56,853 bases of DNA from Oxalobacter sp. (lineage in GTDB: Bacteria; Pseudomonadota; Gammaproteobacteria; Burkholderiales; Burkholderiaceae_D), in NCBI GenBank assembly GCA_003605115.1, contig QZKY01000008.1, positions 1-56,853 of the forward strand. The letters are read 5' to 3'. A program made the position numbers and the translations under genes. Under the pieces are notes generated by a model. It ran no database searches. It was not told the DNA's origin and worked only from the letters and a program-made list of their open reading frames with translations. This document shows, in pieces, positions 48,812 to 56,853 of this stretch; position 1 is the stretch's first letter, and each line of letters begins with the position of its first letter.

Positions 48812-48937
48812 CGCTCACCAGATTATATATGGGAAACAAAAAAGTTCCAGGCGAGCGCATCCAGATGAAGTGCTGCGCGCAAAGATGAGTGTCGCTTGCT
48901 CCCTGTTTCTCCAACGCTTCGTGATAGAAAGATCAAA

Positions 48938-49663
48938 ATGGCAGGACATAGTAAATGGGCTAACATCAAGCACAAAAAGGCCGCTGCTGACGCCAAACGC
49001 GGCAAAGTCTGGACTCGCGTCATCAAGGAAATCACCGTTGCTGCCCGCTTGGGCGGCGGCGACCCGAACGCCAATCCCCGTTTGAGAGTGGCCATCGACA
49101 AAGCGGCCGAAGCCAACATGCCCAAAGAAAATGTCCAGCGTGCGATTGCGCGCGGCACGGGTGGACTGGAAGGCGCCAACTATGAAGAAGTGCGTTACGA
49201 AGGCTATGGCATTAACGGCGCAGCCATCATCGTGGACTGCATGACCGACAACCGCGTGCGTACCGTGGCAGAAGTACGCCACGCCTTTTCAAAATTCGGC
49301 GGAAACATGGGCACCGAAGGCTCCGTCGCTTTCATGTTCAAACATTGCGGCCAATTGTATTTTGCCCCTGGTACGGATGAAGACAAACTCATGGAAGTTG
49401 CACTGGATGCTGGGGCTGAAGATGTGATTACTGATGAGGAAGGCGGCATTGAAGTGCTGTGTCAGCCCAACGATTTCCCGAAGATAAAAGAAGCGGTGGA
49501 GAAAGCCGGTTTCAAACCGGAGATGGCTGAAGTGATCATGCGCCCCGATAATGAAACAGAATTCGATGGCGACGATGCCGTCAAAATGCAGAAATTACTC
49601 GATGCGCTGGAAAACATCGATGACGTACAGGAAGTTTATACCAACGCCAGCATTGAAAACTAG
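48938..49663 (+). CDS. yebC: YebC/TACO1 family protein
   Basis: A 241-residue YebC protein starting [22 protein letters not shown]. Members act as transcription regulators (PmpR) or, as shown for some relatives, relieve ribosome stalling on proline-rich stretches. The family motifs [20 protein letters not shown] and [11 protein letters not shown] are complete. I chose ATG 48938 on family N-terminus; 14 codons are open above. A terminator follows before purD. Confidence 0.94.
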   Translation: MAGHSKWANIKHKKAAADAKRGKVWTRVIKEITVAARLGGGDPNANPRLRVAIDKAAEANMPKENVQRAIARGTGGLEGANYEEVRYEGYGINGAAIIVDCMTDNRVRTVAEVRHAFSKFGGNMGTEGSVAFMFKHCGQLYFAPGTDEDKLMEVALDAGAEDVITDEEGGIEVLCQPNDFPKIKEAVEKAGFKPEMAEVIMRPDNETEFDGDDAVKMQKLLDALENIDDVQEVYTNASIEN

Positions 49664-49674
49664 GGCGACACTGA

Positions 49675-49703
49675 ACAACCTGCTGTGCGCTCACAGGTTT
49701 TTT
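49675..49703 (+). terminator. putative intrinsic terminator after yebC
   Basis: CTGTG (49683-49687) pairs with CACAG (49692-49696) across a CGCT loop, with AAC/GTT-type outer pairing, followed by six T. It lies about 15 bases after the yebC stop. The stem is short but the T-run is good. Confidence 0.6.
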
Positions 49704-49753
49704 CAGCGCCTCCCTGCAACACATACAAACCAACTCTCTACCGAGCTCATATT

Positions 49754-51058
49754 GTGACCCAAACTTCACATAGCTATCTCAATAAAATCCTCATCGTCGG
49801 CTCAGGCGGGCGCGAACATGCCTTGGCCTGGAAAATGGCGCAGTCTGAACGCGTACGCAAAGTTTTCGTTGCACCCGGCAATGGCGGCACAGCGCTTGAT
49901 TCGCGCATGACCAACATCGCGATCACCGATCCGGAGCAACTCGCAGAATTTGTGAAAAAAGAAGGTATTTCACTGACGGTCGTTGGGCCGGAAGCGCCCT
50001 TGGCTGCAGGGATTGTCAACATTTTTCGCAGAGAGGGCTTGAAAATTTTTGGCCCGACCCGCGAAGCGGCACAACTGGAAAGCTCAAAAGATTTTGCCAA
50101 ATCCTTCATGCAACGACACAAGATCCCGACAGCGCGCTATCAAACGTTCACTGATGCAAACGCTGCGCATGAATATGTCCGCAAGGAAGGCGCGCCGATT
50201 GTGATCAAGGCGGATGGTTTGGCTGCGGGCAAAGGCGTGGTGGTCGCCATGGCAGAAGACGAAGCGCATGCTGCCATCGACATGATGCTCTCGGATAACA
50301 AACTTGGTGACGCTGGTGCGCGCGTCGTGATTGAAGAATTTCTTGAAGGCGAAGAAGCCAGTTTCATCGTATTGGTGGATGGCAAAAACATCCTGGCCTT
50401 GGCCACCAGTCAGGATCACAAACGCTTGAAAGATAACGATCTTGGTCCGAACACGGGCGGTATGGGCGCTTATTCACCTGCCCCCGTCGTCACGCCGGAA
50501 ATTCACGCACGCATCATGCGCGAAATCATTACGCCAACCGTGCAAAACATGGCGAAGGATGGGATCCCATACACTGGTTTTCTGTATGCCGGCGTCATGA
50601 TCGATGCAACAGGCACCCCTAAAACGCTGGAGTTCAATTGCCGCATGGGCGACCCGGAAACGCAGCCCATCATGGCGCGCCTTCGCACCGACTTGCTGAC
50701 GATAATGAATCACGCTGTCAACGGCACGCTCGACCAAATAGAACTCCAATGGGATCGCCGCACGGCGCTGGGAGTGGTGATGGCTGCGGCCAATTATCCG
50801 GACACCCCCCGAAGCGGCGATGTCATCACCGGCATCGCGCCAGAAACATCGGATTGCATTACCTTCCACGCGGGGACAACCCTCAAAGATGGGAAACTCA
50901 CGACCTCTGGCGGACGGGTGTTATGTGTCGTTGGACTGGCCGACACCATGAAAATGGTGCAGAAGCTGACCTACGAAGCCGTTGATAGAATCCATTTCGA
51001 TGGCGCACAATTTCGCCGCGACATCGGCTGGCGCGCACTCAAACAGCATCACGATTGA
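49754..51058 (+). CDS. purD: phosphoribosylamine-glycine ligase
   Basis: The second step of purine synthesis, an ATP-grasp ligase. From the GTG at 49754 the protein has 434 residues. KILIVGSGGREHALAWK marks the N-domain, KADGLAAGKGVVVA the ATP-grasp loop and EFNCRMGDPETQ the metal site. The GTG has no strong ribosome binding site, but no other start is nearer the first strand. In relatives hemF lies between purD and nadD; here nadD follows at once. Confidence 0.94.
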   Translation: MTQTSHSYLNKILIVGSGGREHALAWKMAQSERVRKVFVAPGNGGTALDSRMTNIAITDPEQLAEFVKKEGISLTVVGPEAPLAAGIVNIFRREGLKIFGPTREAAQLESSKDFAKSFMQRHKIPTARYQTFTDANAAHEYVRKEGAPIVIKADGLAAGKGVVVAMAEDEAHAAIDMMLSDNKLGDAGARVVIEEFLEGEEASFIVLVDGKNILALATSQDHKRLKDNDLGPNTGGMGAYSPAPVVTPEIHARIMREIITPTVQNMAKDGIPYTGFLYAGVMIDATGTPKTLEFNCRMGDPETQPIMARLRTDLLTIMNHAVNGTLDQIELQWDRRTALGVVMAAANYPDTPRSGDVITGIAPETSDCITFHAGTTLKDGKLTTSGGRVLCVVGLADTMKMVQKLTYEAVDRIHFDGAQFRRDIGWRALKQHHD

Positions 51059-51072
51059 ATGACGACATCATC

Positions 51073-51723
51073 ATGACACGCTGCGTCGCCATCCTCGGAG
51101 GCAGTTTCGACCCGATACACAATGGCCACATAGCGCTCGCAGTGTATTTCGTCGAACATCTGAAGCCTGATGAACTGCGCATCATCCCCGCAGGAAATCC
51201 CTGGCAAAAGGAAATGAAACTGGCCTCTGCCGAGCATCGCATCGAAATGCTTCGGCTCGCCTTCGCACCCCTCCCCTTTTCCGTCACCATTGATCGACAG
51301 GAAATAGATCGACAAGGTGCAACGTACACCATCGACACCTTGAAGCAATTGCGCAGCGAACTCGGTTCACAAACGTCCATGGCATTTTTGCTTGGCGCAG
51401 ATCAGTTGCAGCAGCTCGACACCTGGAAAGACTGGCCGGAACTTTTTCACTATGCCCACCTGTGTGTTGCCACACGCCCCGGCTATCCCATTGATAGGAC
51501 TACCTTGCCGCCAGACGTTGCACAGGCCTTTGCCATGCGCACGGCCGGCTTGGCACAAATACGCACAACCCCTTGCGGATACGCATTCATTGGCAGCGGG
51601 TTGGCTGTCGACGTTTCTGCAACCGACATCCGCCCCAAACTCCAGCGCGGCGAAAAACCCGTCGCGCAAGTTCCGGCGGTAGTGCTAGACTATATCGAAC
51701 AATTTCATCTTTACAAGGACTAA
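51073..51723 (+). CDS. nadD: nicotinate-mononucleotide adenylyltransferase
   Basis: Makes deamido-NAD from nicotinate mononucleotide and ATP. The 216-residue protein has GGSFDPIHNGH near the N-terminus and SATDIRP near the C-terminus, both nucleotidyltransferase signatures. I chose the ATG at 51073; a TTG at 51055 is in frame and overlaps the purD stop, so coupling is possible. rsfS starts immediately after its stop. Confidence 0.93.
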   Translation: MTRCVAILGGSFDPIHNGHIALAVYFVEHLKPDELRIIPAGNPWQKEMKLASAEHRIEMLRLAFAPLPFSVTIDRQEIDRQGATYTIDTLKQLRSELGSQTSMAFLLGADQLQQLDTWKDWPELFHYAHLCVATRPGYPIDRTTLPPDVAQAFAMRTAGLAQIRTTPCGYAFIGSGLAVDVSATDIRPKLQRGEKPVAQVPAVVLDYIEQFHLYKD

Positions 51724-52458
51724 ATGGACATCAAGAAACTGCAAAAGCTCGTCGTGGATGCACTGGAAGACGTCAAAGCCCAGGATATCCGGTTATTTGA
51801 TACCACCCATCTGACCAGCATGTTTGACCGCATCGCGGTCGCCTCCGGTACCTCCAACCGTCAAACCCGAGCGCTGGCAGCCTCTGTACGAGACAAGGTC
51901 AAAGCAGCCGGCGGAAAAATCATCAGCATTGAAGGCGAAAACACGGGCGAATGGGTACTCGTCGATCTCGGCGACATGATCGTTCACATCATGCAGCCAA
52001 CCATCCGTGCTTACTATCACCTTGAAGAAATCTGGGGAGATAAACCGGTCGCCCTCAAGGAACAAAAGCGCGAAAAAACCAAAAACGCGCAACCGAAGTC
52101 TTTGCCAAAAGCCTCCGAGGTGAAAGCAAGCGAAGCCGTGGCCAAGAAGCCAGCACCACGCAAGGCCGCCACAAAAGCCGCTACAAAGACTTCAAGGGTG
52201 CCCACCAAGAAGACTGTGAAGAAGGCATCGGGCACGGTTTCCAAAGCAAGCACCAAGCCAGCCAGCAAAACAACCGCGAAAACGGTCACTGCTAAAAAAG
52301 CCGCGCCTGCCAAGAAATCGACTGCAACAAAAACGCCTGTCAAAAAAACGGCAACCAGTAAACCAAAGGCCATCGCTAAAAAACCCGCCGTCAAAAAAAC
52401 AGCGCCAAAAAAGGTGGCTGCAAAAAAAGTCAGCGCGAAAAAGAAAACCGCCAAGTAA
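51724..52458 (+). CDS. rsfS: ribosomal silencing factor RsfS with Lys-rich tail
   Basis: RsfS binds uL14 on the large subunit and blocks joining in stationary phase. Residues 1-108 are a full RsfS domain (IAVASGTSNRQTRALA, GEWVLVDLGDMIVHIMQP, YYHLEEIWGD). Residues 111-244 are an unusual tail of Lys, Ala, Thr, Pro and Ser with about 40 Lys and no acidic residue after 137, in repeated KK-T/A-x-K units resembling histone H1 or AlgP/HctB-like basic tails. The tail may bind RNA or DNA; that is inference. The tail is one continuous frame to the stop 6 bp before rlmH. Confidence 0.9.
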   Translation: MDIKKLQKLVVDALEDVKAQDIRLFDTTHLTSMFDRIAVASGTSNRQTRALAASVRDKVKAAGGKIISIEGENTGEWVLVDLGDMIVHIMQPTIRAYYHLEEIWGDKPVALKEQKREKTKNAQPKSLPKASEVKASEAVAKKPAPRKAATKAATKTSRVPTKKTVKKASGTVSKASTKPASKTTAKTVTAKKAAPAKKSTATKTPVKKTATSKPKAIAKKPAVKKTAPKKVAAKKVSAKKKTAK

Positions 52459-52464
52459 GACATC

Positions 52465-52935
52465 ATGCAACTTGTCATTCTCGCCGTCGGCCAAAAGATG
52501 CCCAGTTGGGTCGAGAATGGTTTTGGCGAGTATGCAAAGCGCATGCCGCCTGAATGCAAAATCACGCTCAAGGAGATTCGGGCGACGGATCGTACCGGCG
52601 GAAAACCGGCGGCCATTGCCATGCTACTGGAGCGTGAGCGCATTGAAGCTGCCATACCAAAAGGTGCACGCATCGTCGTACTGGATGAACGCGGCAAAGA
52701 TTTGACGACGCTTGAACTTTCGCAGAAACTGACCCAGTGGCAACAAGATGGTCGCGACGTAGCCTTTGTAATCGGCGGTGCTGATGGTCTGGATACAGAA
52801 TTCAAAGCCAAAGCCGATGACCTCATCCGCATCTCCAGCCTGACACTACCGCACGGTATGGTACGTGTCTTGTTGGCAGAACAACTGTATCGCGCCTGGA
52901 CAATTACCCAAAACCACCCTTACCATCGGAGTTGA
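52465..52935 (+). CDS. rlmH: 23S rRNA pseudouridine1915 N3-methyltransferase
   Basis: A SPOUT methyltransferase modifying pseudouridine 1915 of 23S rRNA on 70S ribosomes. The 156-residue protein has [11 protein letters not shown]-like [33 protein letters not shown] and the C-terminal HPYHRS, all diagnostic. It begins 6 bp after rsfS, a very common pairing. Confidence 0.97.
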   Translation: MQLVILAVGQKMPSWVENGFGEYAKRMPPECKITLKEIRATDRTGGKPAAIAMLLERERIEAAIPKGARIVVLDERGKDLTTLELSQKLTQWQQDGRDVAFVIGGADGLDTEFKAKADDLIRISSLTLPHGMVRVLLAEQLYRAWTITQNHPYHRS

Positions 52936-53556
52936 ATGGCTACGCTCAAACAACGCATCTACCTTGCCTCAGGCAGCCCCCGACGACGTGAGTTGCTGCG
53001 GCAAATTGGCGTTGATTTTTCGCTACTGCTCTTAAACGATAAGGGATCGCGCGGGCTTGGCGTCAACGAAGATGTCCTTGCCGGTGAAAGCCCCCAAGAT
53101 TATGTCGCGCGCGTCACGCGAGAAAAAGCAACCGTTGGACACAACATCATGCTTGCTCGTCGCTTGCCCGTCTTGCCCATTTTGGCTGCCGACACGACCG
53201 TAACGATTGACGACAAAATTCTGGGAAAACCTGCGAACCGCGATGAAGCAGTGCAGATCCTTCGGCAACTTTCTGGTCGCACACACCAGGTACTCACTGC
53301 GATCGCCATTAAACACAGAGAGAAAATTTGGCAAACCACACAAATCTCTGAGGTTTCCTTCGCCTCACTAACAGACGAACAGATTCAAAATTACTGCGCT
53401 ACTCCCGAACCGTTCGATAAAGCTGGTGGCTATGGGATACAGGGTTTGGCAGCCGTCTTTATCTCCCACATTGCCGGAAGTTACTCCAGCATCATGGGGC
53501 TGCCCTTGTATGAAACAGCACAACTGCTGCAACAAGCGGGGATCAAAACGCTATGA
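52936..53556 (+). CDS. yhdE: Maf family nucleotide pyrophosphatase, YhdE type
   Basis: A 206-residue Maf protein with LASGSPRRRELLRQIG, the AADTTVTIDDKILGKP core and KAGGYGIQGLAAVFI. The context beside rng matches E. coli yhdE, whose product hydrolyses dTTP and UTP. It differs clearly from the YceF-type copy at 19940. It begins directly at the rlmH stop and overlaps rng by four bases (ATGA). Confidence 0.94.
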   Translation: MATLKQRIYLASGSPRRRELLRQIGVDFSLLLLNDKGSRGLGVNEDVLAGESPQDYVARVTREKATVGHNIMLARRLPVLPILAADTTVTIDDKILGKPANRDEAVQILRQLSGRTHQVLTAIAIKHREKIWQTTQISEVSFASLTDEQIQNYCATPEPFDKAGGYGIQGLAAVFISHIAGSYSSIMGLPLYETAQLLQQAGIKTL

Positions 53557-55013
53557 AAGAAGATATCCTCGTCAATATCACGCCACAGGAAACACGCATT
53601 GCCATCATTCAGCAGGGTGTTGTACAGGAGTTGCACGTTGAGCGCACCCTGTCGCGCGGTCTGGCGGGCAACATATATCTTGGCAAGGTGGTTCGCGTTT
53701 TGCCTGGCATGCAATCGGCATTCGTGGATATTGGGCTGGAGCGTGCCGCCTTCCTGCACGTTGCCGACATCTTTGAAGCCAACCCGCATAACAGCAGCAA
53801 TCCCCCTGCGCCAATAGAAAGAATTCTGCATGATGGGCAAACCGTGCTGGTGCGCGTCATCAAAGACCCAATGGGCACCAAAGGCGCGCGTCTCTCCACG
53901 CAAATCTCAATCGCGGGCCGCATGCTGGTGTATCTTCCGCAGGAAAAACATATCGGCATCTCGCAACGCATTGAAGACGAGTCAGAACGTGAAGCCCTTC
54001 GTGAGCGACTTCAAAATCTGACTGGATCGGATGAAAAAGGCGGGTTCATTGTTCGTACCATTGCAGATGACGCAACCGATGCAGAGTTTCAATCTGACAT
54101 CAATTATCTGAAGAAAATCTGGGAAAGCATTCAGGAAGCAGAGAGAACGCAAGCACCTCCACAGTTGCTTTACCAAGATTTAAGCCTCGCACAGCGCGTA
54201 TTGCGGGACTTCGTTCACGACAATGTTGCGACCATTCACGTCGATTCGCGCAAAAATCATCATGCTCTCACCGAATTCGCGGCTCGCTATACACCGGGGG
54301 TGCTTGACAGACTGCAGCATTACACCGGGGATCGCCCTATTTTCGATCTCTATGGGGTGGAAGACGAAATCCAGCGCGCGCTGAGTCGCCGCGTAGATTT
54401 GAAATCAGGTGGCTACCTGATCATCGATCAAACAGAAGCGATGACCACCATCGATGTGAATACGGGCGGCTTTGTTGGCGGAAGAAATTTTGACGACACC
54501 ATCTTCAAGACGAACCTTGAAGCAGCGCACGCCATTGCACGTCAACTGCGACTACGCAATCTCGGCGGCATTATCATCCTCGACTTCATCGACATGGAGA
54601 ATCCAGAACATCGTGACGCCGTGTTAGCTGAATTAAACAAGACGCTCGCGGCGGATCGCACCAAGGTCTCGGTGAGCGATTTTTCCGAGTTGGGCTTGGT
54701 CGAAATGACACGCAAACGCACGCGGGAATCGCTTGCTCATATCCTCTGCGAAGTTTGCCCCGCCTGTAGTGGCAAAGGTGAAGTGAAAACGGCACGTACG
54801 ACCTGCTATGAAATTTTCCGGGAAATCATGCGTGAAGCGAAGCAGTACAACCCGCGCGAATTTCGCATTCTGGCTTCGCAAGCGGTCATCGACATGTTCC
54901 TGGAGGAAGAATCACAGCATCTGGCGATGCTGTCCGACTTTATCAAAAAGCCGGTTTCGCTTCAGGTGGAAACGGGATATGCGCAGGATCAGTACGACAT
55001 CGTCCTGATGTAG
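53553..55013 (+). CDS. rng: ribonuclease G
   Basis: Endoribonuclease of the RNase E/G family that matures 16S rRNA 5' ends and decays some mRNAs. The 486-residue length without an RNase E C-terminal scaffold marks it as RNase G. It has an S1 domain (about 35-125), the 5' sensor and DNase-like domain with DVNTGGFVGGRNFDDT and DFIDME supplying catalytic aspartates, and the zinc-link CEVCPACSGKG near residue 403. Start overlaps maf by ATGA. Confidence 0.96.
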   Translation: MKEDILVNITPQETRIAIIQQGVVQELHVERTLSRGLAGNIYLGKVVRVLPGMQSAFVDIGLERAAFLHVADIFEANPHNSSNPPAPIERILHDGQTVLVRVIKDPMGTKGARLSTQISIAGRMLVYLPQEKHIGISQRIEDESEREALRERLQNLTGSDEKGGFIVRTIADDATDAEFQSDINYLKKIWESIQEAERTQAPPQLLYQDLSLAQRVLRDFVHDNVATIHVDSRKNHHALTEFAARYTPGVLDRLQHYTGDRPIFDLYGVEDEIQRALSRRVDLKSGGYLIIDQTEAMTTIDVNTGGFVGGRNFDDTIFKTNLEAAHAIARQLRLRNLGGIIILDFIDMENPEHRDAVLAELNKTLAADRTKVSVSDFSELGLVEMTRKRTRESLAHILCEVCPACSGKGEVKTARTTCYEIFREIMREAKQYNPREFRILASQAVIDMFLEEESQHLAMLSDFIKKPVSLQVETGYAQDQYDIVLM

Positions 55014-55037
55014 CTCGCTGTTCTAAGCTTGTCGTTC

Positions 55038-56135
55038 TTATTTTTCGTGCTTTCGATTTTCCAGCACAGATCGATACACAGCAAGATTCCCCTGCACCAT
55101 GGCTTCGACAGAGAATTCGGACAGGATGCGCTTGCGTCCTGCATCACCCAAACGCTTGCGCAAATCCTCATCTTCCAGCAGCAAACGCAGTTTTGAGGTC
55201 AATGCAGAAACATCGCCCGGTTGAATCAGCATACCGCTGATACCATCCGCCACCGCTTCCGGCATGCCGCCCGCACGCGTCGCGATGATTGGCACGGCTG
55301 CAGCAGACGCCTGCAATAAAGAAACGCCCAAACCTTCCATATCGGCCGGATGCGCCAGAATATCCAGCGCGCCCATCCAACGCGGCAAATCGGTACGAAA
55401 CCCCGCAAATCGGATGATGTCGGAAAGCCCGCGAGTTTTAACTTCATTTTCCAGTTCGGGCTGCAAGGCACCACGCCCAAACATCAATACACGCATGTTC
55501 GGATAATCCTGTCGTAACGCCTGAATCGATTCGATCAGATAGCGATGCCCCTTGCGTGGGATCAACTGCGCCACCATGCCGATCACGATGGCATTTTGCG
55601 GCAAACTGAATTCACCGCAAAGCGCATCACGATTGGCAGGGATGAGATAAGGCGCAGCATCGACTGCACTGCGCACACAGGTAACGCGCTCTGGCGCCAA
55701 TCCTTCCGAAAGCAAAACTCCACGAATACCTTCGGAAATCGTGATCACACGATCGTAGAGTCGGTATTTCAATGCAACGAGCCAACGTGGTTCCGGGTTA
55801 TCCACGCGACGCGACAATACACAGGGCGTGCCGGTCATTTTGGCAGCCACCCCACCCCATACGTCTGCACCGCGTCGACTATGCAGATGAACAATATCTG
55901 GTTGAAGTTGGCGAATCAGTTTGGCCATACGCGAGGCCATGCCGACATCAATGTCGCCACGCATCGGTATCTGATGCACTTCTGCCCACGCACCCACTTC
56001 ATGTGCAATGTCGGCACCTACAGGACACGCAAGAAAATTCGTCACGCCATGCGCGGCCAAGCCTTCCATGATGTAGGCGACTTGCCTTGCGCCACCGTAG
56101 TAACGCATACCAGACTCAACGTGCAAGACTCTCAT
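55038..56135 (-). CDS. GT4 glycosyltransferase (LPS-type)
   Basis: A 365-residue GT-B glycosyltransferase of family 4. MRVLHVESGMRYYGGARQVA gives the N-terminal acceptor domain; VAQLIPRKGHRYLIE and AHPADMEGLG the donor domain. The EX7E motif has Glu267 but Gln at 275 in place of the second Glu. The ATGA start overlaps the heptosyltransferase stop, pointing to lipopolysaccharide core or O-antigen synthesis. The sugar added is unknown. Confidence 0.87.
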   Translation of the reverse strand: MRVLHVESGMRYYGGARQVAYIMEGLAAHGVTNFLACPVGADIAHEVGAWAEVHQIPMRGDIDVGMASRMAKLIRQLQPDIVHLHSRRGADVWGGVAAKMTGTPCVLSRRVDNPEPRWLVALKYRLYDRVITISEGIRGVLLSEGLAPERVTCVRSAVDAAPYLIPANRDALCGEFSLPQNAIVIGMVAQLIPRKGHRYLIESIQALRQDYPNMRVLMFGRGALQPELENEVKTRGLSDIIRFAGFRTDLPRWMGALDILAHPADMEGLGVSLLQASAAAVPIIATRAGGMPEAVADGISGMLIQPGDVSALTSKLRLLLEDEDLRKRLGDAGRKRILSEFSVEAMVQGNLAVYRSVLENRKHEK

Positions 56136-56853
56136 GCGGTCTGCCCTATAACGCTCTCCAACTCCTGCATCACCCTCTCAGGCGTAATATCACGCAAGCA
56201 CGTCCAGGCGCCACCGCAGGTGGGCTTGCGACGGCACGGCGAACACGGCAATCCTAGCCATATGACTTTCGCATTGCCGCGTTGCGTATCCGTATAAGGA
56301 CAGGTCGATCCGAAAATCGCCACCGTCGGAATCGAAAAGGCAATGCCCATATGCGTGAGGCCGGTATCCACGCCAATTAAAGCGCTTGCATGACGCACCA
56401 CCGCCGCCGCTTCGTCCAAGCGCGTTTGTCCAACAAGATTCACAATATTCGGCGCACCTGCTGCAATTCGTTCAGCGGCGTCCTTGTCTGCCGGCCCACC
56501 CAACAACACCGGAACCAATCTTGTCTTTTCTTGGACTATTGGCGCCAAACTCTGCCAAGCATCGTTAAACCAGTGTTTTTGCGGACGTGTTGTAAACGCA
56601 GCGAACACAGCATAATTTCCGGGTGCCAACCCATGACCCGCCAGTTTTTCCAATGCACGAGATTCTGCCGCAGGATCAAGATGCAGTGTCGGCATGAAAT
56701 CATCTGTTTTCAAACCAAGCTGCTGTGCTAGAAAAAGATATTCGGATGAAATGCGCGCAGCTTCACCACCACGTGGCACCACTTCGCTCATCAGCCACTG
56801 ACTGCCTTCACGCGATCCCAAACCAATGCGTCGTTGCGCTCCAGTCATCCAGG
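56132..56853 (-). CDS. heptosyltransferase family protein (partial)
   Basis: A GT9 glycosyltransferase cut by the right end of the window; 239 codons are visible, lacking the N-terminal part. The frame continues past the ATG at 56848 with a Trp codon, so that ATG is not the start. The GVDTGLTHMGIAF and IFGSTCPYTDTQRG segments and the cysteine-rich C-terminus (CSPC, then two spaced Cys) match WaaF/heptosyltransferase II-like enzymes adding heptose to lipopolysaccharide core. Exact member unknown. Confidence 0.85.
   Translation of the reverse strand, partial: WMTGAQRRIGLGSREGSQWLMSEVVPRGGEAARISSEYLFLAQQLGLKTDDFMPTLHLDPAAESRALEKLAGHGLAPGNYAVFAAFTTRPQKHWFNDAWQSLAPIVQEKTRLVPVLLGGPADKDAAERIAAGAPNIVNLVGQTRLDEAAAVVRHASALIGVDTGLTHMGIAFSIPTVAIFGSTCPYTDTQRGNAKVIWLGLPCSPCRRKPTCGGAWTCLRDITPERVMQELESVIGQTA

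Noticed and set aside
52017-52832. 271-codon minus-strand frame rich in Phe, Leu, Ala and Val, resembling a membrane protein
   Set aside because: It is the antisense image of the Lys-rich RsfS tail (AAA/AAG read backward gives TTT/CTT). No ribosome binding site or family similarity, and it runs over rlmH.
19940-53556. two Maf genes as a possible recent duplication
   Set aside because: Their sequences differ throughout and each sits in the context of a distinct E. coli paralogue (yceF, yhdE).
1-56853. CRISPR array, phage or integrative element
   Set aside because: No regularly spaced direct repeats, integrase, transposase or tRNA-linked attachment site was seen.

Overview
The window is about 57 kb of chromosome from a Gram-negative betaproteobacterium. 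Gene content and order fit the Burkholderiales, and most closely the Oxalobacteraceae. This assignment rests on remembered gene order and protein character, not on a database search. Nearly everything is core housekeeping: 56 essentially complete protein genes, plus partial genes at both ends. I see no rRNA or tRNA gene, CRISPR array, prophage, transposase or insertion sequence.

Layout. 1-4509 (minus): an exported protein cut by the window edge, then tatD, a PilZ protein, holB, tmk and mltG. 4591-6366 (plus): ygfZ and an NRDE-family gene, meeting hom and an alaA-like aminotransferase (minus) at a strong terminator. 9433-12687 (plus): a Bcp-type peroxiredoxin, a PIN-PhoH ATPase and a DUF89 protein, with a 133-bp nested palindrome between the last two. 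12702-19799 (minus): a YgfX-like membrane protein and the fatty-acid cluster yceD-rpmF-plsX-fabH-fabD-fabG-acpP-fabF. 19940-21309 (plus): a YceF-type Maf and an RsmI-like methylase.

21310-22591 is the only clearly accessory stretch. It holds two small unrecognised genes and a mosaic of palindromic repeats where two convergent core clusters meet. 22571-37947 (minus) is the envelope and translation superoperon, read from its promoter end as rpsB-tsf / pyrH-frr-uppS-cdsA-dxr-rseP-bamA-ompH-lpxD-fabZ-lpxA-lpxB-rnhB-trmH. 38134-39681 (plus) is a fused NAD(P)HX repair enzyme. 39729-45776 (minus) is tig-clpP-clpX-lon. Then come radC (minus), ispH (plus) and glk (minus). 48938-55013 (plus) is yebC-purD-nadD-rsfS-rlmH-maf-rng. 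55038-56853 (minus) holds two lipopolysaccharide-type glycosyltransferases, the second cut by the window end.

The genes work together as envelope and growth machinery. They supply malonyl and acyl chains (fab genes), lipid A (lpx genes, fabZ), isoprenoid precursors and carrier lipid (dxr, ispH, uppS), phospholipid precursors (plsX, cdsA), outer-membrane protein assembly (bamA, ompH), envelope stress proteolysis (rseP), cytosolic protein quality control (tig, clpXP, lon) and ribosome maturation (rsfS, rlmH, rng, frr, yebC). 

I found no convincing new multi-gene system. The signals most worth a second look are the histone-H1-like tail on RsfS, the palindromic repeat mosaic that supplies the stop codon of the trmH-family gene, the nested palindrome after phoH, the divergent RsmI-like methylase, and the two orphan genes beside the repeats.
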